This document shows, in pieces, positions 46,192 to 54,649 of a DNA stretch of 64,000 bases (the stretch's first letter is position 1; every line of letters begins with the position of its first letter). The position numbers were made by a program, and so were the translations under genes. Source of the stretch: Pseudoalteromonas marina (lineage in GTDB: Bacteria > Pseudomonadota > Gammaproteobacteria > Enterobacterales > Alteromonadaceae); the NCBI RefSeq assembly GCF_000238335.3, contig NZ_AHCB03000012.1, forward strand, positions 1 through 64,000, read 5' to 3'. Below the pieces are notes generated by a model. The model worked only from the letters and a program-made list of their open reading frames with translations. It did not search any database and had not been told where the DNA came from.

Positions 46192-48183
46192 TTAGGCGAC
46201 CTCGTTAGTTATTGTTTTTATAGCGAGTACTTCATAGTTAAATGAAAACGGGGTTAACAGCGCCTTTATTTGAGGCTGTAACTCGTTTATTTCGTTTTCA
46301 TTTACAAAAATATTTGCTTTTATGCCTAACTTTTTATCAGCAAATACGTTTATTTGCACGGCTTTGTTTTTTAAATGCGCGTTAATTGCTTCTGTAATGG
46401 TTTGTTTTATTTCTAGGCAAACCAGTTCGGGCTTATAAATTTTACCTACTGCGGTCAGTGGTATTTCGTCAATTATATAAATAGCTTTTGGTATTGCTGC
46501 TCGCTCAGGTATGTTGGCGCTAACATACGTGGTGAGATCATCAAGTTTAAGCGTGCTCTGTGGGCTTAGCATGGCGTAAAGTACCGGCACTTCGCCTGCG
46601 TAGCTGTCTGGGCGTGGCACGGCGGCAGCAAGTGTTACATCGGGGTGGCTGGTTGCGGCATCTTCAATCATTTTGGGGTCTATATTGTGCCCGCCGCGTA
46701 TTATTAGCTCTTTTTGCCTACCGCATAACGATACATACCCGCTCTCATCAATTTTTCCTAAATCCCCGGTTCTAAAATATTGTTGGCCGTTTTCATCAAC
46801 TACCCATGCGCCTTGGTTATGCGCATCTTCTACGTAACCCGGAAATACGTTATTACCGGTTATTATTATTTCGCCAACATCGAGTGTATCGCACATTTTA
46901 ACAAGCGTGCCTTGCTCGTTTATATCGGCAATTTTAAGCGTAATCCCCGGTATTGGTAGCCCTACAGAAGCCTCTTTATTAATTGGATTTACAGGCATTA
47001 ACGTACTTACCGAGCTGCCCTCAGTTGAGCCATAACCCTCTACCAGTGGGGTATTGGTGAGTTTAGTAAACAGGGCTTGTAAATCTGATGAAAGCGGCGC
47101 GGCCCCACAAATGGCAAACTTCATTTTAAGTGGTGGTACAGTAATTTTTTGCGAAGTAATTTGCTCAACCATAGCAGCGTAAACCGTAGGTACGGCGGTC
47201 ATAACGGCTACATCGTAATTATTAATTAGGGTGAGCAAGTTTTGAATGATGTTTTTACCCCTAAAGCCAGATGGGCTTGCGAGTAAAATTTTACAGCCTT
47301 TCATAACTGAAGCTATGCCCGTGGCTACCGCCGCATTTACATGAAATATAGGTAAGCCTACTAGCATGGTGTCGCCTGCGTTTACTGGCGAAAGTAAATT
47401 AACCTGCCCTGCATTGGTGAGCTGGTTTAAGTGCAAGTGCTTTGCAAGTTTTGGTAGGCCGGTGGTACCACCCGTATGAAAATACGCGCACACATCGCTT
47501 TGCTCAGGCAAAGTAAAATTAGCTGCTTGCGTATTTTGTGCAGCCAGTAACTTTTTAAACCCATACACGGGTACTTTATTATTTTGCGAGCACGCTATGT
47601 CGTCACCAAATAAGCTAATAACTGCTTTCAGGCCGGGTATATGCTCTTTAATTGCCATTACTTTTTGCCAAATATCGCTACCAGGCACTGGGCCTAGGGC
47701 AATAATTACTTTGGTATTGGCTGAGATCATAATTTCTTTCATTATGGACTCATCAAGCAAAGGGTTTATGGGGTTTGCAATGCCTGCGGCCTCTGCTGCC
47801 CAAAGCGATACATAGGTTTCTGGAAAGTTAGGTAACACCAGCGAGGTTACCTCGGTTTTAGTAATACCCAACGAGTGCAATGCATTGCCAAGGCCTGTTA
47901 CGTTTTTTGCGAGCGCTTTGTAACTCATTTTACGGTGCGGATTAGCAAAGCTTTTGCCTTTAAAGGTCATTAAAATGCGGTGAATAAGCTTTTTTGCAAA
48001 CGGAATTTGCGCTTCGCTAATACAGTCGCCATCTAAAATGTATTCAATAGCGGTTGCATCACCAAAGTTTTGGGCCGATTGTAAAATGGCATGATAAGTA
48101 GAGCGAGGAAGTTGCGCTGGTGATATTTCAGCAAGGTTTAAATTGCCAACATCGGCGTGGTTTTTAATTGTTGTTATAGTCAT
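46192..48183 (-). CDS. acyl-CoA synthetase (AMP-binding family)
   Basis: 663 aa. P-loop YFHTGGTTGLPKLAKH, VEGYGSTEGSS, YFRTGDLGKID and the catalytic Lys region GKIYKP are all present, so it should be active. It activates a carboxylic acid to acyl-CoA through an acyl-adenylate. The N-terminal ~70 residues and a C-terminal extension of about 50 residues are longer than in small members. It is in an operon with the BASS transporter and is preceded by a class II aldolase gene in the same direction. LvaE plays the analogous role in levulinate use. Confidence 0.9.
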   Translation of the reverse strand: MTITTIKNHADVGNLNLAEISPAQLPRSTYHAILQSAQNFGDATAIEYILDGDCISEAQIPFAKKLIHRILMTFKGKSFANPHRKMSYKALAKNVTGLGNALHSLGITKTEVTSLVLPNFPETYVSLWAAEAAGIANPINPLLDESIMKEIMISANTKVIIALGPVPGSDIWQKVMAIKEHIPGLKAVISLFGDDIACSQNNKVPVYGFKKLLAAQNTQAANFTLPEQSDVCAYFHTGGTTGLPKLAKHLHLNQLTNAGQVNLLSPVNAGDTMLVGLPIFHVNAAVATGIASVMKGCKILLASPSGFRGKNIIQNLLTLINNYDVAVMTAVPTVYAAMVEQITSQKITVPPLKMKFAICGAAPLSSDLQALFTKLTNTPLVEGYGSTEGSSVSTLMPVNPINKEASVGLPIPGITLKIADINEQGTLVKMCDTLDVGEIIITGNNVFPGYVEDAHNQGAWVVDENGQQYFRTGDLGKIDESGYVSLCGRQKELIIRGGHNIDPKMIEDAATSHPDVTLAAAVPRPDSYAGEVPVLYAMLSPQSTLKLDDLTTYVSANIPERAAIPKAIYIIDEIPLTAVGKIYKPELVCLEIKQTITEAINAHLKNKAVQINVFADKKLGIKANIFVNENEINELQPQIKALLTPFSFNYEVLAIKTITNEVA

Positions 48184-48309
48184 AAAACTCTCAACGTATT
48201 TTTATAATGTGTGTTTGCGTGTGAGTGCATGGTGTTTAACGCGGCTTTGGGTGTGTGGGCCATTACCGCGTAAAATTTAGTCTATCAAAAACTAAGTTAT
48301 TGCCATTTT

Positions 48310-49116
48310 TTAATCTAAAAAACTGTTATCTTGTGCAGCAACGACCTGATACATGGGCTGAAAGTTCCCCCATGTAACCAGCTCTGAGCCATTGGCTTGT
48401 TTTGTATGTAGTGCTACCTCGTGCGAGATAAGCTTAGGCTCGCCTGCGGCTTGTGCTAATAACTGGCTTTGGCAGCAGCTATCTAGCAATACAAAGTTGG
48501 CAACTGCGGCATCAACCGACGAACCAGCGGTAAGTAAACCATGGTTTTGCAAAATAACAGCGCAGTGATCAGCCAGCGATTTAGCTATCATGTCGCCCTC
48601 TTCGCTGTCGGCTACTACACCGCTAAATACATCAAATACACTGTGGTTTTCGTAAAATACGCAAGCATCTTGCGAAATTGGTTTAAGTAACTCACCTAAT
48701 GCTGAAAACGCACGGCCATAACGTGTATGCGCATGGGCTACTGCGTTTACGTCGGGGCGCGCCATATGTATGCGTGAATGAATAGCAAACGCCGCATTAT
48801 TAATCGGTGTGCTGCCTTCAATAATATTACCTTTATGATCAACCCGAATAAGATCTGACGCTTTAATATGCGCAAAGTGCATACCCACAGGGTTTACCCA
48901 AAAAGTATTGGGCTCTATGCAGTCGCGAAGTGTTATGTGCCCCGCAAGTCCTTCGTCAAAGCCATACATAGCAAATACTCTAAAGCCTGCGGCTAGGCGT
49001 TGTTTTTCGTAGGTGCGTTGCTCGTTTAGGGTGTTAAATTTAGGCGGCATAATAAGTTTAAATTTATCGCTGCCTATGGTCATTTTTGCGGCTTGCTGCT
49101 CTAGTGTATTGCTCAT
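48310..49116 (-). CDS. class II aldolase/adducin-family protein
   Basis: 268 aa. The metal-binding HAHTRYGRAFSAL and ILQNHGLLTAG segments and FAMYGFDEGLAGHITLRD match the class II aldolase/adducin family, in the DdpX/novR-like decarboxylase or aldolase branch. It may cleave or decarboxylate a hydroxy or keto acid. It is divergent from the second LysR gene (49207) and upstream of the synthetase and transporter genes (126 bp). Confidence 0.88.
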   Translation of the reverse strand: MSNTLEQQAAKMTIGSDKFKLIMPPKFNTLNEQRTYEKQRLAAGFRVFAMYGFDEGLAGHITLRDCIEPNTFWVNPVGMHFAHIKASDLIRVDHKGNIIEGSTPINNAAFAIHSRIHMARPDVNAVAHAHTRYGRAFSALGELLKPISQDACVFYENHSVFDVFSGVVADSEEGDMIAKSLADHCAVILQNHGLLTAGSSVDAAVANFVLLDSCCQSQLLAQAAGEPKLISHEVALHTKQANGSELVTWGNFQPMYQVVAAQDNSFLD

Positions 49117-49206
49117 AATAATCCTAAATTAAAGTCTATTGACTTTAGTTTAGTCTCGCTTAAGATAAATAGAAGTGATGTTAATTAATGGTTAAACATA
49201 AATGCT

Positions 49207-50136
49207 ATGCATGGAAAGATAGATTTAAACCTGTTTGTAATACTTAAAACGGTATACCAAGAGGGGAGCATTACTAGTGCTGCAGATAAACTGCATTTAA
49301 CACAACCAGCAGTTAGCCATGCGCTTTCGCGCCTAAGAGATAAGTTTGACGACCCCCTATTTATTCGCCATGGCCGGCGTATGGTGCCCTCGCCTTTTTG
49401 CCAAAAAATAATAGCCCAAGTGATTGAGTCGGTGCAGGCATTAGAGGCAACCATGAACAACGAGCGGCTTTTTGATATAGCCGCCTTTAAGCGGGAAATT
49501 AAATTTGGTTTTAGAGATATTTTAGAATCGATATTTTTTCCGCCACTAATGAGCGACCTACTTACAAACACCCCTAATATTACAATTAACAGCCGACAGG
49601 TTTCGCATGTTGATATGGAAAAATCACTCGAAAACCAAGAGATAGATATAGTCATTGATGTGCTTACCCCAACGAGTAACCACATAAAAAATACCTTTAT
49701 TTGTAATGAGCATTTTTCGTTAATTTGTAGGCACGATCACCCAATATTAAATGACTTAACCGTACAAAGTTACGCAAAGGCATCGCATGCGTTGGTATCG
49801 TTAAAAGGTGCGCAGGTAGATATTATTGATATGGCGCTGGCAAAGCATGCACTTGCCCGTAATGTAGTGCTTAAATGTGAACATTATTTTGCGGCGACTA
49901 AAGTGATTAGCCAAAGCGACATGATAATGACCATGCCAAACGCGTACGCGCAGGTATTAAAAGAGCAAATGCCAGTGCATGTAACTAGCTTACCGTTTGA
50001 TGTGCCGTTAATGCCAGTGCACATGTATTGGCACGAACAAGCCGACGACGATTTAGTAAATAGTTGGATGCGAGAAAAGCTGCTAGGTTTAGCCCAGCAA
50101 CTTATCCCTGCTGACAAACTTAAAAGCGATAATTAA
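49207..50136 (+). CDS. LysR-family regulator, paralogue of 44352
   Basis: 309 aa. KIDLNLFVILKTVYQEGSIT and LTQPAVSHALSRLRDKFDDPL form the helix-turn-helix. The effector domain aligns by eye with the LysR protein at 44352. It is divergent from the class II aldolase gene and its last 17 bp overlap the convergent TonB receptor gene, so it is placed to control both sides. Confidence 0.9.
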   Translation: MHGKIDLNLFVILKTVYQEGSITSAADKLHLTQPAVSHALSRLRDKFDDPLFIRHGRRMVPSPFCQKIIAQVIESVQALEATMNNERLFDIAAFKREIKFGFRDILESIFFPPLMSDLLTNTPNITINSRQVSHVDMEKSLENQEIDIVIDVLTPTSNHIKNTFICNEHFSLICRHDHPILNDLTVQSYAKASHALVSLKGAQVDIIDMALAKHALARNVVLKCEHYFAATKVISQSDMIMTMPNAYAQVLKEQMPVHVTSLPFDVPLMPVHMYWHEQADDDLVNSWMREKLLGLAQQLIPADKLKSDN

Positions 50137-52504
50137 ATTGTGCGTGATAACTACGCCCACGCTCTGATAAAAAACGGTGTGCGTAGCTAATTACCGGCAC
50201 ATCGTTGGCCTGTGAAAAAGTTTGCTTATCGGTTAGGTTTTTAGCTAATAACGACACCGACCAATCTCCTTCACTGCTGCCTAGTTCTATGCGTAAATTT
50301 AGCTTTTCAAAAGCGCTTTGCTTGGCTATTGGGTCAAGATCTTGCTCTAAAAAGTAATCATCACTAAAGTTAAGTGCTAAATTACTGCTTAAAGTAAGAT
50401 TTGAAAATACCTCGGTATTGTAATCAATTGCTATATTGCCTGAGTAGTCGGGAGCAAACGCGCCAGTTTGCCCGGTTAAATCTTGGAATGCTTGGCCAAG
50501 TAGCTCGCTTTGCATAACTGTTGGCGACGCACTGGCGTATTGCTCGTATTCAAAATCAAGCACAGCAAGGTTTGCCGATAACTGCCAACTTTGATTTATT
50601 GCCCAGCGTGAATCGAGCTCAATCCCTTTTACTTTGGTTTCGGCAGCATTTTTAACTACAAATGCATTACCATTAAATTCAGATACTTGTAGGTCATCGT
50701 ACAGGGTGTAAAACAGTGTAGCGTTTACTTGTAGAGTATTTTTAATTGGCTCGGCTTTAATACCAAATTCAAAATTAGTGGCTTTTTCGTCGTCAAACTC
50801 AAAGCCTGAATTTTCATCAACCGTATTACCTTGCGAGCCATTTAAGCCAGAGCCATCAAAACCACCGGCTTTGTAGCCTACGCCAGCGCTTGCAAATAAC
50901 ATGGTGTTGTTAAACCCTAAATATTGCACACTAATATTGGGTGATAAGTGTGATTCATCACGCTTAGCGTTAAGGTCATGTACCCCCGCGCCCGAAAGCT
51001 GCCCTGCAATAGTGGGCGCAGCCGCATTGGCAAATTGTTGTACGGCTTGCGGTGTATTGGGCTCAAATACGCTATACACATTTTGTACGCTGCTTACTTC
51101 TTTTTCTTCTTTTTGATAACGCAGGCCAAAATTAGCGCGCCATTGCTCGTTTACATTCCAAGTAAGGGCGGTAAATGCTGAGTAGCTTTGTTGGTCTTGA
51201 TCAAACAGGGCATTTACGCCCAATGATGTACCCACTAAATCAGGAATAAGTAACGATGCGCCAAATAAAATATCGTTTGGGTGTTCAAGCTCGCTGCTCA
51301 TGTAAAAAATGCCCGCTACGTATTCAAGCGTGCGCCCTGTTGGCGAGCTTACTCTGAATTCTTGCGTAAACTGGTTATAGGTTTCTAAGTAGTCTTGTTT
51401 TATAAGCGGGACTTCTGAAAAGTCGGCATCAAAAGTTGAGTCCCAATCATACTCGCTATACGTGGTTACAGAGGTAAATTCGTATTCGCCATGGTTATAG
51501 GTTAATTTAAGTGATGCGTTATCAAGCGTGGTTTTACTTTGCTCATTAAGCCCGCCTGGGTGCCCATCGCCCGATACCGTACTTGTGTAATCAAGGCCTG
51601 AGTTGTCGCTTAGTAAAAGTGAGCGATAGCCCACGTTTCCCGGGTTTGTTGGATCGCTTGCTATTTGTAAGTCGCGGTTGGGAGTATCGATAATGTATTG
51701 ATAGCGTGAACCGTGCGACTCAAACTCACCGTGTTCCCATTTAAATAATGCATTTATATCATCGTTTATTTGCCAATCTATTGATAAACGCGCACCAGAT
51801 GAGTCGTTAGATTGCTCGTCGCTTTGGCGCGCTTGGTTATATAAAAAGCCATCAACAGAGTGGTCAAACGCGGCAATACGTATGGCTAAATCATCGTTAA
51901 TAGGAATATTTATAACGCCTGTAAAGCGCTTTTCGTTATCAGAGCCAAACTCTGCCGATACATTGCCTTCAAGAGCATCGGTTGGCGAATTTGAGATCAT
52001 ACTAAAGGCACCTGCTGTGGCGTTTTTACCAAACATAACTGACTGCGGGCCTTTTATAAGTTCAAGGCGCTGCATATCTAAAAATGGAAATTTAGCCTGA
52101 TGCCCGCGCCCTAAATACACGCCATCTTTATACATAGCAACCGATTGCTCAAAGCCTGAGTTAGTACCCGAGCCTATACCGCGTACAAAAATACGTTTAC
52201 TGCTTGAGGTTTCGGTTATATGCACGTTAGGTAGGTTTTCGCTTAGGGCGAGTAAATCGTCAACACTGTTTTGCTCGAGGTAATCGCCAGAAAGCGCTTG
52301 AATAGAGGTAGGAATATCTTGCAGTGATTGCACCCGCTTTTGCGAAGTGACGGTAATGGTTTCAAGCTCACTTTTATTTACTTTATTCTCGGCGGCTTGT
52401 GCCATACCCACGCTTAATGCGCTGAGCGTAAATAAAGTAAGTGTTTTTTGTTTTAAAAAAGCAGGTTTTAAACGTGTGTGTGATTGTGTGTGTTCAGTTG
52501 TCAT
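50120..52504 (-). CDS. TonB-dependent outer-membrane receptor
   Basis: 794 aa. Signal peptide (hydrophobic LFTLSALSVGMAQA around residues 22-36), TonB box ETITVTSQKR, a plug domain (PTSIQALSGDYLEQNSVDDLL, FVRGIGSGTNSG) and a 22-strand barrel ending in aromatic F (HAQFNYRF). It imports a scarce bulky substrate across the outer membrane. The type resembles receptors paired with organic-acid or aromatic catabolism rather than classic siderophore receptors. Likely brings in the compound processed by the nearby CoA-dependent pathway. Confidence 0.93.
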   Translation of the reverse strand: MTTEHTQSHTRLKPAFLKQKTLTLFTLSALSVGMAQAAENKVNKSELETITVTSQKRVQSLQDIPTSIQALSGDYLEQNSVDDLLALSENLPNVHITETSSSKRIFVRGIGSGTNSGFEQSVAMYKDGVYLGRGHQAKFPFLDMQRLELIKGPQSVMFGKNATAGAFSMISNSPTDALEGNVSAEFGSDNEKRFTGVINIPINDDLAIRIAAFDHSVDGFLYNQARQSDEQSNDSSGARLSIDWQINDDINALFKWEHGEFESHGSRYQYIIDTPNRDLQIASDPTNPGNVGYRSLLLSDNSGLDYTSTVSGDGHPGGLNEQSKTTLDNASLKLTYNHGEYEFTSVTTYSEYDWDSTFDADFSEVPLIKQDYLETYNQFTQEFRVSSPTGRTLEYVAGIFYMSSELEHPNDILFGASLLIPDLVGTSLGVNALFDQDQQSYSAFTALTWNVNEQWRANFGLRYQKEEKEVSSVQNVYSVFEPNTPQAVQQFANAAAPTIAGQLSGAGVHDLNAKRDESHLSPNISVQYLGFNNTMLFASAGVGYKAGGFDGSGLNGSQGNTVDENSGFEFDDEKATNFEFGIKAEPIKNTLQVNATLFYTLYDDLQVSEFNGNAFVVKNAAETKVKGIELDSRWAINQSWQLSANLAVLDFEYEQYASASPTVMQSELLGQAFQDLTGQTGAFAPDYSGNIAIDYNTEVFSNLTLSSNLALNFSDDYFLEQDLDPIAKQSAFEKLNLRIELGSSEGDWSVSLLAKNLTDKQTFSQANDVPVISYAHRFLSERGRSYHAQFNYRF

Positions 52505-52667
52505 AGCTGCAACTCCATTATAGAGGTTATTTTTATTCGATAATTTTGCGTCTATTTCATACTGACGAGTCTTAAAATAAATAACAGTGATGTTTATTTA
52601 TTAAACACTATTAGTAATATTTATAGTTAAGCGAAAAAGTGTTGTGTTAAATGGGGTTATAGCGGAT

Positions 52668-52994
52668 TTAAAGCGGGTTAAAAAATACCTGTGGATTAGC
52701 GGTTTTATTAGCGATTGCCGAGCTTGGAGTGTTTGCTGCATTGATAAAGGCGGTAACCTGTGGTGCATTTTCGCAAAAAATAATATCCAGTGCTAAACGG
52801 TTTTTGCCGTATAAGCCTCGGTGAATCATATTGACTGAAAATAGGAGTAAGTCACCCGCATTAAGTTTAATAACTTTGCCTGTAGTTAAGTTATCGCTTG
52901 GCAGTTTATTATTTTTTGCAAGACGTACATTTAGCTCGTTGGCGCTGTAAAGCCCCTTTACAAGCATATAACCATTTGTTTTGTATGTATTCAT
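52668..52994 (-). pseudogene. internally deleted phytanoyl-CoA-dioxygenase-like gene
   Basis: 108 aa, far shorter than the ~250-300 aa of PhyH proteins. The start YKTNGYMLVKGLYSANEL matches the usual N-terminal strand of the family, and KLNAGDLLLFSVNMIHRGLYGKNR, with its second iron-ligand His and following Arg, matches the C-terminal part. The middle, including the HxD iron ligands, is missing, joined without frameshift. It should lack iron-2-oxoglutarate chemistry. Its ATG overlaps the UDG gene's stop by 4 bp. Confidence 0.65.
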
Positions 52995-53581
52995 TTTTGG
53001 TCGTTGTTTATTATTTTAGCCACACGTTCGCTTAGCTCTGGTAATACTGTTTGCTCAAACCATGGGTTCTTTTTAAGCCAAATATTATTGCGAGGGCTTG
53101 GGTGCGGTAATACTAAATATTGTGGCCAATACTCACGCCACGATTTTACTAACTCGGTTAAAGGCCTCTTTTTTGTGTGAGGTAAATGATAAGCCTGCGC
53201 GTATTTACCAAGCACTATTGTCAGTTCTAAATTTGGCAGAGCGGCTAGTAATTGCGCTCTCCATGCGGGTGCACATTCTTTACGCGGAGGTAAGTCGCCC
53301 GACTTACCTTTACCTGGGTAGCAAAAGCCCATAGGTAAAATAGCTATTGTTTGCGGGTCATAAAACTCATCAACACTTAGCCCAAGCCATTCGCGTAGGC
53401 GGTTTCCGCTAGCATCGTTAAAGGGCTTGCCAGTTTCGTGTACTTTTATGCCCGGTGCTTGGCCGGCAATTAAAATACGCGCATTGGCATTAAATTGTAT
53501 AACGGGGCGAGCACCTAACGGTAAATGAGGTTCACAGATCACGCATTTACTAACTTGCTCAATTAAATTGATCGGATCCAT
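52991..53581 (-). CDS. uracil-DNA glycosylase-family protein
   Basis: 196 aa. ILIAGQAPGIKVHETGKPFNDASGNRLREWLG is the motif A region and LPHPSPRNNIW the motif B (HPSPRN) of the superfamily; a CxxC pair (CVIC) lies near the N-terminus. This branch excises uracil or a related damaged base, but not all members are active. It overlaps the PhyH-like relic by 4 bp. Two weak or near matches of the 18-bp motif lie in and just upstream of it. Confidence 0.85.
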   Translation of the reverse strand: MDPINLIEQVSKCVICEPHLPLGARPVIQFNANARILIAGQAPGIKVHETGKPFNDASGNRLREWLGLSVDEFYDPQTIAILPMGFCYPGKGKSGDLPPRKECAPAWRAQLLAALPNLELTIVLGKYAQAYHLPHTKKRPLTELVKSWREYWPQYLVLPHPSPRNNIWLKKNPWFEQTVLPELSERVAKIINNDQK

Positions 53582-53679
53582 ATAAATTTGGCCTTAAATG
53601 CTTAAATTTTGTTCTAAATGGCCATTTAGACCTAATGAGTTGGTAAAAAATCGGTTTATTTTACTCAAATTAGTTATTA

Positions 53680-53697
53680 GTTGGTAAAATCGTGATC
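53680..53697 (+). promoter_or_regulatory. 18-bp motif, distal cluster site 1
   Basis: GTTGGTAAAATCGTGATC; all scored positions fit STTRGTAAAAWNNTGATC. Intergenic between the UDG and VOC genes. A weaker half-match (GTTGGTAAAA then CGGTT) lies 41 bp to the left at 53639-53656, resembling the weak sixth copy beside parB. Confidence 0.75.
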
Positions 53698-53731
53698 TCA
53701 TCTAAAAATAACAACTAATCACTTGATATAT

Positions 53732-54088
53732 TTATTTTTTTTCTGACCATACGGCAAATTCGTTACCACTAGGCTCGGTAAAATGAAAGCGGCAACCACC
53801 GGGGAACTCAAAAATAGGTTTTACTATTTTGCCGCCATATTGCGCTACTTTTTTATAGGTTGCGTGAATGTCGTTACTGTAAAACACCAGCAGTGCGGCT
53901 CCATGTTGAGTAAGTGATTTAAGCGGTGCTTTAAAAAAGCCACCATCAAGTCCTTGGCCGCTAAACGCCGTATATTCTGGGCCGTAGTCGGTAAATTGCC
54001 AGTTAAACACGTTAGTAAAAAAGCTTTTTGTAGCTGTTAAATCGCACGCGGGAAATTCTACATAATTTAGTTTTTCGTGGTTGCTCAT
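53732..54088 (-). CDS. VOC-family (glyoxalase-like) protein
   Basis: 118 aa from ATG 54088 (a GTG at 54124 with AAGG upstream is possible). YVEFPACDLTATKSFFTNVFNW and FPGGCRFHFTEPSGNEFAVWSE are the two halves of a single VOC module as found in PhnB/extradiol-like small proteins. No enzyme motif beyond the general fold. Function unknown; small VOC proteins often deal with antibiotic or methylglyoxal-like compounds. Confidence 0.85.
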   Translation of the reverse strand: MSNHEKLNYVEFPACDLTATKSFFTNVFNWQFTDYGPEYTAFSGQGLDGGFFKAPLKSLTQHGAALLVFYSNDIHATYKKVAQYGGKIVKPIFEFPGGCRFHFTEPSGNEFAVWSEKK

Positions 54089-54169
54089 TTTAAATTTACT
54101 TTTTGGCTTGCCAGTATTGACCACTGTAAACCTTCGTTATTAGCTAAGCAATAACCCTAAAAGAGCAAA

Positions 54170-54187
54170 GATCAGTATTTTACTAAC
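54170..54187 (-). promoter_or_regulatory. 18-bp motif, distal cluster site 2
   Basis: On minus GTTAGTAAAATACTGATC, a perfect match to the consensus. Intergenic, about 35 bp left of the Fur-like box. Confidence 0.8.
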
Positions 54188-54221
54188 ATGCTAGGGATTA
54201 ATGTAAAATTATCTATAATAT

Positions 54222-54240
54222 ACAAATGAGAATCACTATC
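54222..54240 (+). promoter_or_regulatory. Fur-like box
   Basis: ACAAATGAGAATCACTATC matches 14 of 19 positions of the Fur consensus GATAATGATWATCATTATC. It lies about 70 bp upstream of the DUF3649 gene, consistent with iron repression of the operon. Confidence 0.6.
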
Positions 54241-54310
54241 TTTTGTATTTGTAAGCTTTATAATAACCCCTTATTTTTATCCTCGTATTTGAATAAGGGA
54301 TTTGTTAACT

Positions 54311-54649
54311 ATGCAGGCACCTCTGCACATAGCACCTTTTACAAAAACTAACCTAGCTGCGCTTTTAAAGGTGGCCCAAAGCTATAGAGTGTTAGTATTT
54401 TTGCGTTTTATTATTGCCATAGTGGGTGGCTATGCGTTTACCTCAGCGTGTATTTCATTATTAAGTGTGCTACTGCCCATTCCTAAGCAAGATGCCGTAT
54501 TACTGTGTGTGTCTATCAGTATTTTAATTTACGCCGCAGTGTTTATTTATGCGTTTTCGGTTAAGTCGTTAAAAACTGTTTGGATCAGTATTTTACTAAG
54601 TACATGTTTTTTTGTTGCTGTATTGGCGTTACTGAAGGGTTGGCTATGA
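54311..54649 (+). CDS. DUF3649-like iron-uptake membrane protein
   Basis: 112 aa, three to four membrane spans. In many gammaproteobacteria a trio of small DUF3649 protein, PepSY-TM protein and DUF3325 protein forms an iron-uptake operon; gene order, size and overlaps match here. The start ATG 54311 is chosen over a TTG at 54302. The stop overlaps the next start (ATGA). An 18-bp motif near the 3' end gives the peptide WISILLS. Confidence 0.78.
   Translation: MQAPLHIAPFTKTNLAALLKVAQSYRVLVFLRFIIAIVGGYAFTSACISLLSVLLPIPKQDAVLLCVSISILIYAAVFIYAFSVKSLKTVWISILLSTCFFVAVLALLKGWL
54583..54600 (-). promoter_or_regulatory. 18-bp motif inside DUF3649 gene
   Basis: On minus CTTAGTAAAATACTGATC, matching the consensus fully. 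It lies in the coding region and is read on plus as WISILLS. Confidence 0.75.

Noticed and set aside
53136..53153. GTTAGTAAAATCGTG on minus followed by GCG instead of ATC
   Set aside because: The right end (GATC) is lost; mentioned as a weak relative of the distal cluster but not counted as a site.
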